Of a stretch of DNA of 64,000 bases, positions 1-9,115 are shown piece after piece. This DNA is from an uncultured Rhodopila sp. Its GTDB lineage: Bacteria; Pseudomonadota; Alphaproteobacteria; Acetobacterales; Acetobacteraceae. The position numbers were made by a program, and so were the translations under genes. The notes under the pieces were generated by a model. That model saw only the letters and a program-made list of their open reading frames with translations. It had not been told where the DNA came from and made no database searches. Location of the stretch: positions 62,001 through 126,000 of the forward strand of contig CAINOE010000109.1 in assembly GCA_903851415.1 (NCBI GenBank), written 5' to 3'. Numbering within the stretch: position 1 is the first letter of the stretch; every line of letters begins with the position of its first letter.

Positions 1-1
1 T

Positions 2-1789
2 TTGACGACCGCCATGGCGGACGATGCGATCCGCTGGATGAACCAGTTGAACGACATCAACCCCACAATGCCGTTCCTGGTGTATTACGTGCCCGGCGGT
101 ACCCACGCGCCGCACCATCCGACGCCGGAGTGGATCAAGAAGATCAGCGACATGCATCTGTTCGACAACGGGTGGAACGCCCTGCGCGACCGGATATTCG
201 ACAACCAGAAGAAGCTCGGGGTGATTCCGGCCGGCACCAGGCTGACGCCCTGGCCGCATGACCTGCTGAAGAACTGGGACGAACTGAGCGACACCGAGAA
301 GAAGCTGTTTGTCCGCCAGGCCGAAATCTACGCCGCCTACCTCGCCTACACCGACCACGAGATCGGCCGCGTGATACAGGCGGTGCAGGACATGGGCAAA
401 CTGGACAACACGCTGATCATCTATATCAGCGGCGACAACGGCGCCTCCGCCGAGGGGACGCTGAATGGCACGCCTGATGAGACGCTGATGTTCAACGGCG
501 TCACCCTGACCGCTGAACAGCAGATGCCGTGGTTCGATGCGTGGGGCACCGACCGGACCTATCCGCACATGGCGGTGCCGTGGGCCTGGGCGTTCGATAC
601 GCCGTTCAAGTGGACCAAGCAGATCCCGTCGTTCTTCGGCGGCGTCCGCCAGGGCGCGGCGATCTCCTGGCCCGGGCACATCACCGACAAGGGCGGCATC
701 CGCTGGCAGTTCCACCACGTCAACGACATCGTGCCGACACTGCTGGAGGTGACGGGGATTCCCGCGCCGGTGATGGTAGACGGTGTGGCGCAGAAGCCGA
801 TGGACGGCGTCAGCATGGCCTACACCTTCGACAAGGCGAATGCCGATGCACCGACGCACCACAAGATCCAGTATTTCGAGATGTTCGGCGTCCAGGGGCT
901 GTATGACGACGGCTGGATGTTGAGCGCCGTGCCGACCCGGCCGCCGTGGGACATCGGCTGGGGCAAGATCAACCTGGACCCCGCCAGTTCCTTCAGGTTT
1001 GAGCTGTACGACCTCCGTCATGACTGGAGCCAGGACGAGGACGTTGCGGCGAAGAACCCGAGAAAGGTCCAGGAAATGAAAGACCTGATGTTCGCGCAGT
1101 TCGCGAAGTACCAAGTACTCCCGCTGGATGCCTCGGTCGTCACCCGCCTCGCGGCGCCGCGGCCGTCGCTGGCCGCGGGCAGGAAGGTGTTCACCTACTC
1201 GGGCGAACCGGTCACCGGGATTCCAAACGGGGCTGCGCCGAACGTGCTGGGGACCTCCTACACCATCACGGCGGATATCGACGTTCCGCAGGGCGGCGGC
1301 GAAGGCGTTATCGTCACCGATGGCGGGCGCTTCGGCGGCTACGGCCTCTACCTGCTGAAGGGCAAGCCGGTGTTCGATTGGAATCTGATTGGCCTGAAGC
1401 AGGTGCGTTGGGAAGGTCCCGACGTTCTCGCGCCGGGCAAGCATACGCTGGAGTACGACTTCAAGTATGATGGCCTCGGATTCGCGACGCTGGCGTTCGC
1501 CTCGCCGAGCGGGCTGGGCCGTCCGGGCACGGGCACCTTCAAGGTGGATGGGAAGGTCGTTTCCACCCAAACGCTGGAACAGACGATCCCGATCCTGCTG
1601 CCGATCGACGAGACGTTCGATGTCGGCTCGGATACCGGCACGCCGATCAATGACCGGGACTATCAGGTGCCGTTCAGGTTCACCGGCAAGATCGACAAGC
1701 TAACCATCGCGCTGGATCCGCCGGTGCTGACGGATGCCGACAAGCAGAAGCTGATGGAAGCCTACAAGGCGGCGCAGGACGCCGACTGA
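2..1789 (+). CDS. Arylsulfatase, C-terminal part (5' end outside window)
   Basis: Sulfatase-family hydrolase (alkaline-phosphatase fold) that would cleave sulfate esters, probably in the periplasm. The open frame runs in from the left edge, so the N-terminal segment with the formylglycine-forming Cys/Ser-x-Pro-x-Arg motif is not visible. What is present includes the typical late core: a stretch reading THAPHHP, then SGDNGASAEG (metal-site Asp-Asn) and FFGGVRQGAAISWPG, a WPxH-type element of arylsulfatases. After about residue 400 comes a beta-rich C-terminal domain found in large bacterial arylsulfatases. The DUF2092 gene starts 170 bp downstream on the same strand and may be functionally linked. 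Family is certain; the substrate cannot be read. Confidence 0.9.
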   Translation: MTTAMADDAIRWMNQLNDINPTMPFLVYYVPGGTHAPHHPTPEWIKKISDMHLFDNGWNALRDRIFDNQKKLGVIPAGTRLTPWPHDLLKNWDELSDTEKKLFVRQAEIYAAYLAYTDHEIGRVIQAVQDMGKLDNTLIIYISGDNGASAEGTLNGTPDETLMFNGVTLTAEQQMPWFDAWGTDRTYPHMAVPWAWAFDTPFKWTKQIPSFFGGVRQGAAISWPGHITDKGGIRWQFHHVNDIVPTLLEVTGIPAPVMVDGVAQKPMDGVSMAYTFDKANADAPTHHKIQYFEMFGVQGLYDDGWMLSAVPTRPPWDIGWGKINLDPASSFRFELYDLRHDWSQDEDVAAKNPRKVQEMKDLMFAQFAKYQVLPLDASVVTRLAAPRPSLAAGRKVFTYSGEPVTGIPNGAAPNVLGTSYTITADIDVPQGGGEGVIVTDGGRFGGYGLYLLKGKPVFDWNLIGLKQVRWEGPDVLAPGKHTLEYDFKYDGLGFATLAFASPSGLGRPGTGTFKVDGKVVSTQTLEQTIPILLPIDETFDVGSDTGTPINDRDYQVPFRFTGKIDKLTIALDPPVLTDADKQKLMEAYKAAQDAD

Positions 1790-1959
1790 TCGGCAGTCCC
1801 GCCGATCAGCGTAGACTAAGTATCACGGCCGAGCCTCGCCCGGTCGTGGTAGAAGCGAAGAGTGCAAGGGCCGATTCGGGCAGGACGCCGTCCTTCGCCG
1901 GTGTCACCCGGGGAATCGGCATGAGCCACGTTGACCAGTCATGACGCGGTGAGGGTGAA

Positions 1960-2880
1960 ATGATGAAGGTGCCCAAGATGCGAAACAGAATGTCCGGTCC
2001 GTTTGCCGGCGTCCGAACATTCACCGCGGTCTGCGCTGTCGCGGCGCTGGCCGCGGCCCCGGTCGCGCGCGCGCAGGACGCAACGCCGGCCAAACCGCCT
2101 GCGGCCAAGGCCCAAAAGCCCGCGCCCGTCAAGTTGGTGCTGGAACCGCGCGCAATGGAGCTGCTCAAAGCCGCCAGCGAGCGGCTGGCCGCGGCCAAAT
2201 CCCTGAGCTTCACCGCCGTCGTCAGCTACGAGTATCCCAGCCAGCTCGGGCCGCCCATCCTGTATACCGTGCGATACGACGTCGCGATGCAGCGGCCGGA
2301 CAAGCTGCGGGTGATCATCCCCGGCGACGGACCGGCCTCCGAGTTCTACTACGACGGCAAGACCATGACGGCCTTTGCCCCGGCCGAAAACCTGGTCGCC
2401 GTCGCCGACGCGCCGCCGACGATCGAGGGCGCGCTGAAAGCCGCGTTCCAGAAAGCCGACATCTACTATCCGTTCACCGACCTGCTTGTGGCCGATCCAT
2501 ATGCCGCCCTGACGGAGGGGGCGATCCTGGCGTTCTATATCGGGCCGTCGGGCACGGTCGGGGGCGTCAAGACCGAAATGGTCGCCTGGGCCAACCGCGA
2601 CGTCTTCCTGCAAATCTGGATCGGCGCCGAGGACAAGCTGCCGCGCCGGGTGCGGGCGATCTACCGCGATGACCCGACGAACTTGCGCCACCAACTGGAC
2701 CTGTCGGACTGGCAGATCGACGGCGTGATCCCGGCGGAGGCGTTCGCCTCGGAGAAGGCCAAGAGCGCCAATCCCATGAAGTTCGACCGGCCCGGGAACG
2801 GCGCAGGTCCGCGTGGCCTAAAGCCGCTGGGGAACGTGAAACCTCCCAAGGCCGCGGCAACAGGGAAGTCACCGTCATGA
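1960..2880 (+). CDS. DUF2092 periplasmic protein
   Basis: 306-residue exported protein. An N-terminal signal segment ends in the Ala-rich ARAQ region near residue 38, followed by a Lys/Pro/Ala linker. The body matches the DUF2092 pattern: an LxxxxxLAAAKSLSFTA helix-strand, a VQRPDKLRV-like strand, FYYDGKTMT, and LPRRVRAIYRDD late in the protein. This fold resembles LolA/LolB-type lipoprotein carriers, but the molecular role is unknown. Two ATGs are possible (1960 or 1963), both behind GAGGG. The stop overlaps the next gene by 4 bp (ATGA), so the two are probably translationally coupled and expressed together. Both lie downstream of the sulfatase. Confidence 0.8.
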   Translation: MMKVPKMRNRMSGPFAGVRTFTAVCAVAALAAAPVARAQDATPAKPPAAKAQKPAPVKLVLEPRAMELLKAASERLAAAKSLSFTAVVSYEYPSQLGPPILYTVRYDVAMQRPDKLRVIIPGDGPASEFYYDGKTMTAFAPAENLVAVADAPPTIEGALKAAFQKADIYYPFTDLLVADPYAALTEGAILAFYIGPSGTVGGVKTEMVAWANRDVFLQIWIGAEDKLPRRVRAIYRDDPTNLRHQLDLSDWQIDGVIPAEAFASEKAKSANPMKFDRPGNGAGPRGLKPLGNVKPPKAAATGKSPS

Positions 2881-3506
2881 GGAAGCCTGTCATGAAACCG
2901 ATTGCCGCGCTGGCGGCGGCCCTTTTGGTCAGCACGCTCTGGAACGACCCGGCCGGCGCGTGGGCCTCCGCCAACCGCTGGGGCGGCAGCACCAGCCATA
3001 GCTGGGGCGAAACCAGCCACACCAACGCGTATGGCGGCAGCACCAGCCATGCGTATGGCGAGGGCACCGAGCATACCAACGCGTATGGTGGCAGCACTGC
3101 CCACGCCTGGGGCGGCGGGACCGAGCACACCAACGCCTATGGCGGCAGCACCTACGGCGCTTACGGCCAGGGTGCGACGCACAACTACGCCTATGGCGGC
3201 AGCAGCTACCACCCGCCCGGCTATTACGGCGGGTATTCCGCCTATCATCCACCGGTGGCGGTGCCGTATTACTCGGGGTCGGGTTGCTACGGCTGCGCGG
3301 CGGCGGCGGGCGCTGTTGCGGGCGTGGCTGTCGGTGCCGCTGCGGGTGCGGCCGTGGCGAGCGCGGCCGCGGCGCCGGCTTATGCGACGCTGCCGGGCGG
3401 TTGCGTCTACCGCGTCTTTGCTCACGCTTATGAATGCGGGGGCTATTGGCTTGCGCCGTCCTACGGCGCGAACGGGGTTTATTACAGCCCGGTGCCGCCG
3501 CCGTGA
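2877..3506 (+). CDS. Secreted Gly/Tyr/His repeat protein
   Basis: 209 residues, not recognised as an enzyme. A signal peptide covers roughly residues 6-30 (MKPIAALAAALLV...AGAWA). The middle is built of imperfect repeats around NAYGGS(T/S), alternating with SH.WGE and TEHTNAYGG units (about residues 36-110). A small Cys-containing hydrophobic Ala/Gly segment (CYGCAAAAGAVAGVAVGAA) follows, then a short C-terminal part with two more cysteines. The ATG at 2877 overlaps the preceding stop; a second ATG at 2892 has GAGGAAG seven bases upstream and gives a cleaner signal peptide. Similar small Gly-rich proteins accompany DUF2092 genes. The composition suggests a surface or periplasmic structural role; that is inference. 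Confidence 0.75.
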   Translation: MRKPVMKPIAALAAALLVSTLWNDPAGAWASANRWGGSTSHSWGETSHTNAYGGSTSHAYGEGTEHTNAYGGSTAHAWGGGTEHTNAYGGSTYGAYGQGATHNYAYGGSSYHPPGYYGGYSAYHPPVAVPYYSGSGCYGCAAAAGAVAGVAVGAAAGAAVASAAAAPAYATLPGGCVYRVFAHAYECGGYWLAPSYGANGVYYSPVPPP

Positions 3507-3689
3507 TAATCGGCTGAAGGTCTATCGTCGCGCTGCCTTGGGATCGGCACCAAACCGGTTATGATGCCATACGGGCACGGACGCCGAAGCCGGCTTATGG
3601 CGGCTTCGGCGCAGTGTCGTACCTGAATGATCCCGCCGTTGCGCGGGCAGTAACCGGTATCCCGGACTGCAACACAAGGAAGTACCGAT

Positions 3690-3992
3690 ATGCGATCATT
3701 CGTGCTGATCACGCTTGCCGCCGCCTGCTCGGCCCTGTTCGCCGGAAGCGCACTGGCGCAGGACTATGCGCTTGTCGACCGTCTGGCGGACAAGGTCGTG
3801 CAGAAATATACATACGCGTCCTGCCAGGATTTGGCGGACGAACGCAGGCACCGGCCAACCGGCGACCGCGCTGAGATGGAAGAGCACGCCATTCGCGTGA
3901 TGCGAAATAACCCGCAAATGCGCCGCGAGTTCATCGAACGCGTTGCCGCGCCGATCGCAAACAGGCTGTTCGAGTGCGGCTTCATCCCGTGA
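3690..3992 (+). CDS. Small exported protein of unknown function
   Basis: 100 residues with a clear signal peptide (MRSFVLITLAAACSALFAGSALAQ, cleavage after ALA near residue 23). The mature part is alpha-helical with two cysteines (TYASCQDLAD and LFECGFIP), probably forming one disulfide. AAGGAAG lies 7-8 bases before the ATG. The arrangement VVQKYTYASCQDLA...MRRNPQMRREFIERVAAPIANRLFECGF is typical of short conserved alphaproteobacterial secreted proteins without a named function. It is monocistronic; the next gene is convergent. Confidence 0.7.
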   Translation: MRSFVLITLAAACSALFAGSALAQDYALVDRLADKVVQKYTYASCQDLADERRHRPTGDRAEMEEHAIRVMRNNPQMRREFIERVAAPIANRLFECGFIP

Positions 3993-4049
3993 TACCCGAT
4001 GCCGGCGGCGACGAGCCGGTCAAGCTCGCATTTGGCCAGCTTGTCCCTG

Positions 4050-4093
4050 CCATCCACGTATTACGGGGCTGGTTGCGGCTCAGTCGTGGATGG
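4050..4093. repeat. REP-like inverted repeat
   Basis: Perfect 9-bp arms CCATCCACG (4050-4058) and CGTGGATGG (4085-4093) enclose a 26-nt loop. The flanks (GGCCAGCTTGTCCCTG to the left, GCCGGAACAAATCCGGCGATGAC to the right) resemble the dispersed palindromic repeats of Acetobacteraceae built around GTCATGGCC. It lies between two convergent genes (ends 3992 and 4131), the usual place for such elements. Confidence 0.5.
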
Positions 4094-4130
4094 CCGGAAC
4101 AAATCCGGCGATGACACCAGCGATCAGACA

Positions 4131-7100
4131 CTACTTTGAAAAATCGGACGCCTTGTAAGTCCGGTACCACGTTGCATCATCAGCCGCCGCGACCGCGTCT
4201 GCCAGCGCCAACACCGGTTGCCCGTTCTCGTCCAATTGCACCAGCTTGCCGTTGTGCCAGACCACAGCGAACGGCGTATTGCCCAGGATATTATCGCCCA
4301 GGAACACCGATAGCGCGTTTTTCCCGCTATCGATCCCGCCGCCGATGTAGTTGACCTTGCCATTCGCGCCGGCGATGTCGTTGACCCAGCCGCGGTAGCG
4401 GATCGACGTCGCCCCGCTGATCCCATGCCCCTGCACGGCAAGCTCCTCCAGCGCGGCATTGCCTTGCAGCGTCTGCTCCAGCGCCAGATACGAGCCGGTC
4501 AGTAGCAGCGCTTGCGAAGGAATGTTGAGTGTGGCGGCATCGATCGCAATAGCGCCAGCCATCGCGTCGATCTGCCGCTGCACGTCGGAACGGTCGATCT
4601 GCTGCTGCGCGGCGGACAGCTTGGTCAGGCCGGTGGCCTCGAACACCGCCTCGGCGTTGCCCTCCAGCCGCTGGATCGCGGTCAGCGAACCCCCGTTGCC
4701 GAGCAGCATCGCCGCGTAATAGCCCTGCCACTCGGCGGCGAGGTTCGTGGTGGTCTGGAACGTGCCGTTGGCGTCGGCGGTCCAGGTGTGGCCGTTCACC
4801 GTCATGCTGTTGGCGATCTGCACGCCGCTCAGGGTGACGACCTTGCCCGCCGCCGGCACGATCGCGCTGATCGGCGCGGCAGAGGCGGAGGCGGCGTGCG
4901 GGATCAGCACCACCGGTCCGGTCGAAGTGTCGGACTGGCTGAAATCGGCCGCGACGAACACCTGGCGGTACATCGTCGTGTTCAACGCGGTCGCCGCCTG
5001 GATGACCGTCTCGGCGACAGTGCCGTTCTGGTTCAATTGCTGCCAGGCGCCGTTCTCATAGACCGTGGCGAACGGCAGGTCGGAGACGATGTCGCTGAAC
5101 ACATAGGGCAGCACCAGTTTGCCGTTGTCCGCGCCGCCGCCGGCGAAATAGGTGTTCCAGTCCGCGCCGTTGATGAAGTCGGCCAGCGCGCCGCGGTATT
5201 GTACGGAGGGCGGGTCCGTGACCCCGGTGCCTTGCAGCGCCAGTTCTTCCAGCGAAGCGTTGCCGCGCAGCGTGGTGCCGAGTTGCAGGTAGCTTGCTTC
5301 CGTCAACGGGGCGGACAGGCTGATGCCGTAGGATGACAGGTCGATCTGCATCGCCCCGGCGATCGCGTCGATCTCCCGTTGCACGTCCTCGCGGTAGGCC
5401 TCCTCCTTCGCCGCGCCTTGCCACATGCCGTTGATATTGGTGTTCTCGAACACTGCCTCGGCATTGCCCTCAATTCGCTGCGTCGCGGTGAGCGTGTCGC
5501 CGTTGCCGGCGAGCATGATCTGGTAGTCGGTGCGCCATTCCATTTCCAGGTTGGCGGTGGTCTGGAACTCACCGTTCGCGTCGGCGACCCAGGTATGGCC
5601 GTTGACGGTGATCGTCGCCGCAATGGTCTGGCCGTACAATGTTGTAATCGTGGACGGACCGGCGGGCGCGGCGGGAGCCGGCTGCGCCCCTGGAGTCATG
5701 AAGTTGGCGGCGGTCAGGATGGCGCCGAACAGTGTCTGGTTTAGCTCGCCGACGGCCGCGCCCAATGTGCTTTCGGCATTCCCGTTCTGATTGAGCTGCT
5801 CGATCTCGCCGTTCTGCAGCACCGCGGCGAACGGCAGATGGGTCATCATATCGTCGTCGAAAAAATTGGCGATGGCGCGCTCCCCGTCATTCGCCCCGGG
5901 CCCGACATACAGCGTTTGGCCGTCGATGTACTGGAAATCGTTGGTGAAGCCGTTGTATTCCGTCTGCCCGGCGACCCAGGGATTGTTCAGGCCGTGACCC
6001 TGAAGCGCCAGTTCCTCCAGCGCGGCGTTGTCCTGTAGGGCGTGCTCGACCGCCAGGTAGTTTTGGACCGTCAGCGGCGCGCTGCCGAGGCCGAGCGACG
6101 TCATCGTGGCAACCACGGCATCGATTTCGCGCTGCACGTCCTGCCGATCGATCGCCTGCTGGCCCTCGCCCACTTGGCTGAGCGCGGTGTTGAGGAAGAC
6201 GGCTTCGGCCTGCGCTTCCCAGCGCTGGGTCAAGCTCAGCGAACCGCCTGCGAGCGCCGTCTGGTAGGCGTTGTACCAGTTCAACGTCAGGTCGGTTGTC
6301 GTCTCGTAGCGGCCGGCCGAGTCGGCAACCCAGGTGTCGCCGTTCACCGTCAACGTTGTCGGGATGACGTCACCGTAAAGCGACAGCATCTGGCCGGTTC
6401 CCGCTGCCGGCGCGGCCGGCGGCGTGGCGGTGGCTGCCGCCGGCGTCACGAAAACCTCCGGTCCGACCGTGCTCGCCGTCTTGCTGAAGTCCCCGGCGAC
6501 GTAGACGCGGCGGAACATCGCGTCGTTGATGTCGGAGACGGCCGTGGCGAGCGTGTCCTCGTTATCGGCGTTCTGATTGAGCTGTTCCAGCGTGCCGTTC
6601 TCCGGCACGACCGGGAACGGCAAGTGAGACATGATGATGTCATCGAAGAAGTCGGTGACGGCTTTTTCGCCATTATCGCCGCCGCCTCCGACATAATATG
6701 TGGAGTTGTCGCTGTTGTTCTGAAAGTCACCGGTATAGCCGCAGTATTTTGACTGCGGCGAGTCGTTCAGCCCGTGCCCCTGGATCGCCAGTTCTTCCAG
6801 CGCCGGGCTCGACTGGATGAGGGAGGCGATATTCAGGTAATCCTGGTCAGTCAGCAGCGCACCGCCGAGGCCAAGCTGCTGCATCGCAGCCGCCATGGCA
6901 TCGAATTCGCGCTGCGCGTCCTCACGGAATGATTGCTGGTCCGCCGTGCCATATTTCTTCAGGTTGCTCAGGCTGGTGTTCTCGAATACCGCCTCGGCAT
7001 TGCCTTCCAGCCGCTGGATGGCGGTCAGCGACGCACCGTTGCCCGCCAGCATCTGCTGGTAATAGCCCTGCCACTCTGTCTCAAGGTTGGTCGTCGTATG

Positions 7101-8738
7101 GAACCGCCCGTCCGTGCCGATGGTCCAGACATGCGCGCCGGCCGTCATCGTGCTGGCGATCGTGTTGCCGAACAGCGTGGTGACGGTGCCGGCCGCGTTT
7201 ACCGCGGTCGGGTTGCCGGGCAGGTTGAAGTTGGCCGCGGTCAGGGTCTGGCCGAACATGAACTGGTTCATGCCGTCAACCGAGACCTGCGCGGCATCCT
7301 CGGCATCGCCGTTTTGGTTCAGTTGCTCCAGTTCGCCATTCTCCGCGACTGTCGGGAACGGGAGATGCGTCAGAATGTCGTCGTCAAGGAAATCGGTGAT
7401 CGCCCGCTCGCCGCTGTCGAGGCCGGGACCCACATAAAGAGTCTTGTCATCCACCGTAGTCTGGAAGTCGGTGGTATAGCCGTTGTAGCGCGGATTGGAG
7501 GGGTCGTTCAGCCCGTGCCCCTGTATCGCCAGCTCCTCCAGCGCCGCATTGTCCTGCAGCCCATGCTCCAGCGCGAGGTAATTGGCCAGGGTCAGCGGCG
7601 CGGTGTCGCTGATCCCGAGCGCCGCCATGGTGGCGGCGATGGCATCCAGTTCCCGCTGCACGTCCTCGCGGTCCAGGTTGAGCTGGATCGGGTTGGTCAC
7701 CGCCAGGCTGGCGAGCCCGGTGTTTTCGAACACCGCCTCGGCGTTGCCCTCCAGCCGCTGGATGCCGGTCAACGAGGAGCCGTTTCCGGCCAGCATCTGC
7801 TTATAGTAGCCCTGCCATTCGGCGGCGAGGTTGGTTGTGGTCTGATACAGGCCGTGGCTGTCGGCCACCCAGGTGTGGCCGTTGACGGTCAGGGTGGTAG
7901 AGACGACCATGCCGGTCAGCGAATACATCTGCGTGGTCGGCAGCGTGCCCGACGGCGCGGGCGGCGGCGCTGCCGGCGTGCTGCCGGCGGTGCCGGCGGT
8001 AGTGGAGAAATCCGCCGCCGTGTAGACACGGCCGCAGCCAGCCTGGTCGAACGCGCCGACGGAAGCGGATAAGCTGTCTTCCGCGTCGCCGTTCTGGTTG
8101 AGCTGTTCGAGATGGCCGTTCTGCGCGACTGTCGGAAACGGCAGGTGGGACAGCACAACGTCGTCCATGAATGTGGCCAGCGCGTTCTGGTTGTTGTCCA
8201 AACCGCCGCCTACGTACAGGGTCGAACCGTCGACGTTGTGCTGAAAGTCATTGGTGTAACCGTTATATTTCGCCACGCTGGGATCGTTCAGCCCGTGTCC
8301 CTGGAGGGCCAGCTCTTCCAGGACCGGATCGGACTGCAGGGTCTGCCCGACCTCCAGGTACTCCACCGTGGTCAGCGGCGCCGTGGCGGACAGGCCGAGA
8401 TCCTGCATCGCGGCTGCGACCGCGTCGAATTCCCGCTGCACGTCCTCGCGGTCCCGCACCTGGTTGGCGGTGCTCTGGCCGTTGAGTTTGGTGTTCAGGA
8501 AGACCGCCTGCGCGTTGCCCTCCAGCCGTTGCACGAACGACAGCGTGTCGGCGTTGCCCGCCAGCATGGTTTCGTAATAACCCTGCCACTCGGCGTTCAG
8601 GTCCGTCGCCGTGTGAAACAGCCCATTTTGATCGGCCGTCCAGCTATGCAGGGTGTTTGTGATGGTGCCGGGGATGGTGCCGCCGAAGAAAGTGGTCTCA
8701 GTTGCAGGCACGGGGAGGCTGGAGAGCGTATTGGCCAT
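4131..8738 (-). CDS. Giant six-repeat protein of unknown function
   Basis: 1,535 residues, not recognised. The start is ATG 8738 (MANTLSSLP), preceded by GGTGGAG; an earlier in-frame ATG at 8780 lacks a ribosome site. The whole protein is six tandem copies of a ~240-residue unit. Each unit has, in order: a strand block (TLTVNGHTWVAD.G..QTTTNL), AEWQGYY..MLAGN, QRLEGNAEAVFENT, REDVQRE.DA..A.M, LEELA.QGHGLND, a glycine turn YVGGG.DNG, HLPFPTV.ENG.LEQLNQNGDAED and a final AADF. Ala/Pro-rich linkers separate units. There is no N-terminal signal peptide and no RTX nonapeptide run, so if exported it would need a type I or other leaderless route. No transporter genes are adjacent. The uniform repeat architecture suggests a surface or extracellular protein; that is inference. 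Confidence 0.85.
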   Translation of the reverse strand: MANTLSSLPVPATETTFFGGTIPGTITNTLHSWTADQNGLFHTATDLNAEWQGYYETMLAGNADTLSFVQRLEGNAQAVFLNTKLNGQSTANQVRDREDVQREFDAVAAAMQDLGLSATAPLTTVEYLEVGQTLQSDPVLEELALQGHGLNDPSVAKYNGYTNDFQHNVDGSTLYVGGGLDNNQNALATFMDDVVLSHLPFPTVAQNGHLEQLNQNGDAEDSLSASVGAFDQAGCGRVYTAADFSTTAGTAGSTPAAPPPAPSGTLPTTQMYSLTGMVVSTTLTVNGHTWVADSHGLYQTTTNLAAEWQGYYKQMLAGNGSSLTGIQRLEGNAEAVFENTGLASLAVTNPIQLNLDREDVQRELDAIAATMAALGISDTAPLTLANYLALEHGLQDNAALEELAIQGHGLNDPSNPRYNGYTTDFQTTVDDKTLYVGPGLDSGERAITDFLDDDILTHLPFPTVAENGELEQLNQNGDAEDAAQVSVDGMNQFMFGQTLTAANFNLPGNPTAVNAAGTVTTLFGNTIASTMTAGAHVWTIGTDGRFHTTTNLETEWQGYYQQMLAGNGASLTAIQRLEGNAEAVFENTSLSNLKKYGTADQQSFREDAQREFDAMAAAMQQLGLGGALLTDQDYLNIASLIQSSPALEELAIQGHGLNDSPQSKYCGYTGDFQNNSDNSTYYVGGGGDNGEKAVTDFFDDIIMSHLPFPVVPENGTLEQLNQNADNEDTLATAVSDINDAMFRRVYVAGDFSKTASTVGPEVFVTPAAATATPPAAPAAGTGQMLSLYGDVIPTTLTVNGDTWVADSAGRYETTTDLTLNWYNAYQTALAGGSLSLTQRWEAQAEAVFLNTALSQVGEGQQAIDRQDVQREIDAVVATMTSLGLGSAPLTVQNYLAVEHALQDNAALEELALQGHGLNNPWVAGQTEYNGFTNDFQYIDGQTLYVGPGANDGERAIANFFDDDMMTHLPFAAVLQNGEIEQLNQNGNAESTLGAAVGELNQTLFGAILTAANFMTPGAQPAPAAPAGPSTITTLYGQTIAATITVNGHTWVADANGEFQTTANLEMEWRTDYQIMLAGNGDTLTATQRIEGNAEAVFENTNINGMWQGAAKEEAYREDVQREIDAIAGAMQIDLSSYGISLSAPLTEASYLQLGTTLRGNASLEELALQGTGVTDPPSVQYRGALADFINGADWNTYFAGGGADNGKLVLPYVFSDIVSDLPFATVYENGAWQQLNQNGTVAETVIQAATALNTTMYRQVFVAADFSQSDTSTGPVVLIPHAASASAAPISAIVPAAGKVVTLSGVQIANSMTVNGHTWTADANGTFQTTTNLAAEWQGYYAAMLLGNGGSLTAIQRLEGNAEAVFEATGLTKLSAAQQQIDRSDVQRQIDAMAGAIAIDAATLNIPSQALLLTGSYLALEQTLQGNAALEELAVQGHGISGATSIRYRGWVNDIAGANGKVNYIGGGIDSGKNALSVFLGDNILGNTPFAVVWHNGKLVQLDENGQPVLALADAVAAADDATWYRTYKASDFSK
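4134..8699 (-). repeat. Six tandem protein-coding repeats of ~700-800 bp
   Basis: Approximate unit boundaries on the minus strand are 8699-7929, 7928-7186, 7185-6390, 6389-5651, 5650-4845 and 4844-4134. The units are clearly homologous in protein and share DNA blocks (for example the codons for QRLEGNAEAVFENT and QGHGLND). They have diverged enough that recent amplification is unlikely. Unit 5 departs most in the GHGLND block (GTGVTDP). Unit 6 departs in GHGIS and QLDENGQP. Confidence 0.8.
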
Positions 8739-8806
8739 CGGAAGGCTCCACCTTGTCGATTGACATTGTGGATAGCACATAATTCCGGCTTTTTAATAAG
8801 TAAACT

Positions 8807-8826
8807 GCCGATATATTACTATCGGC
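8807..8826. promoter_or_regulatory. 20-bp palindrome upstream of the six-repeat gene
   Basis: Perfect arms GCCGATA (8807-8813) and TATCGGC (8820-8826) flank six bases, about 70-90 bp upstream of the six-repeat gene start. It sits in the most AT-rich stretch of the neighbourhood (roughly 8780-8822), which probably contains the promoter. It could be an operator for an unidentified dimeric regulator. Between this site and 9003 I see nothing else. Confidence 0.45.
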
Positions 8827-9003
8827 TTCCGTATGCGTCCGAACGCTACGAAACCTGGCGGCCCCGGTTGACGCTCATGCCTGACCCGGAGCGGCGCAAC
8901 TGATGCTGCGCACGTGCTGAAGTGGAAGCCCCGGCGAGCGGGGTTGCCATGAGTTGGCGGCAACGCCAGTCCGCGTCAATGGTGACCCGTCGATCCCCTC
9001 GCC

Positions 9004-9083
9004 ATCGTCATGGCCTGGCTTGTACGGGGCACCCTTGCCAGCCCGTGCCGGGACAGGCGGCCTGGAGAGCCGGCCATGACGAT
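9004..9083. repeat. REP-like inverted repeat (GTCATGGCC family)
   Basis: Perfect 12-bp arms ATCGTCATGGCC (9004-9015) and GGCCATGACGAT (9072-9083) surround an imperfectly self-complementary centre (GGCTTGTACGGGGC...GCCCGTGCCGGGACAGGC). It shares the GTCATGGCC core with the element at 46879-46932. It lies just downstream of the minus-strand signalling gene and may help end its transcript. Confidence 0.55.
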
Positions 9084-9115
9084 AGAAGGGCTTACACCGG
9101 TGCCCCCGCACCGCT

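Noticed and set aside
3030-3200. CRISPR-like repeats
   Set aside because: The regular repeats here are codons for NAYGGS units of a protein, without spacers of constant length. No cas genes are present.
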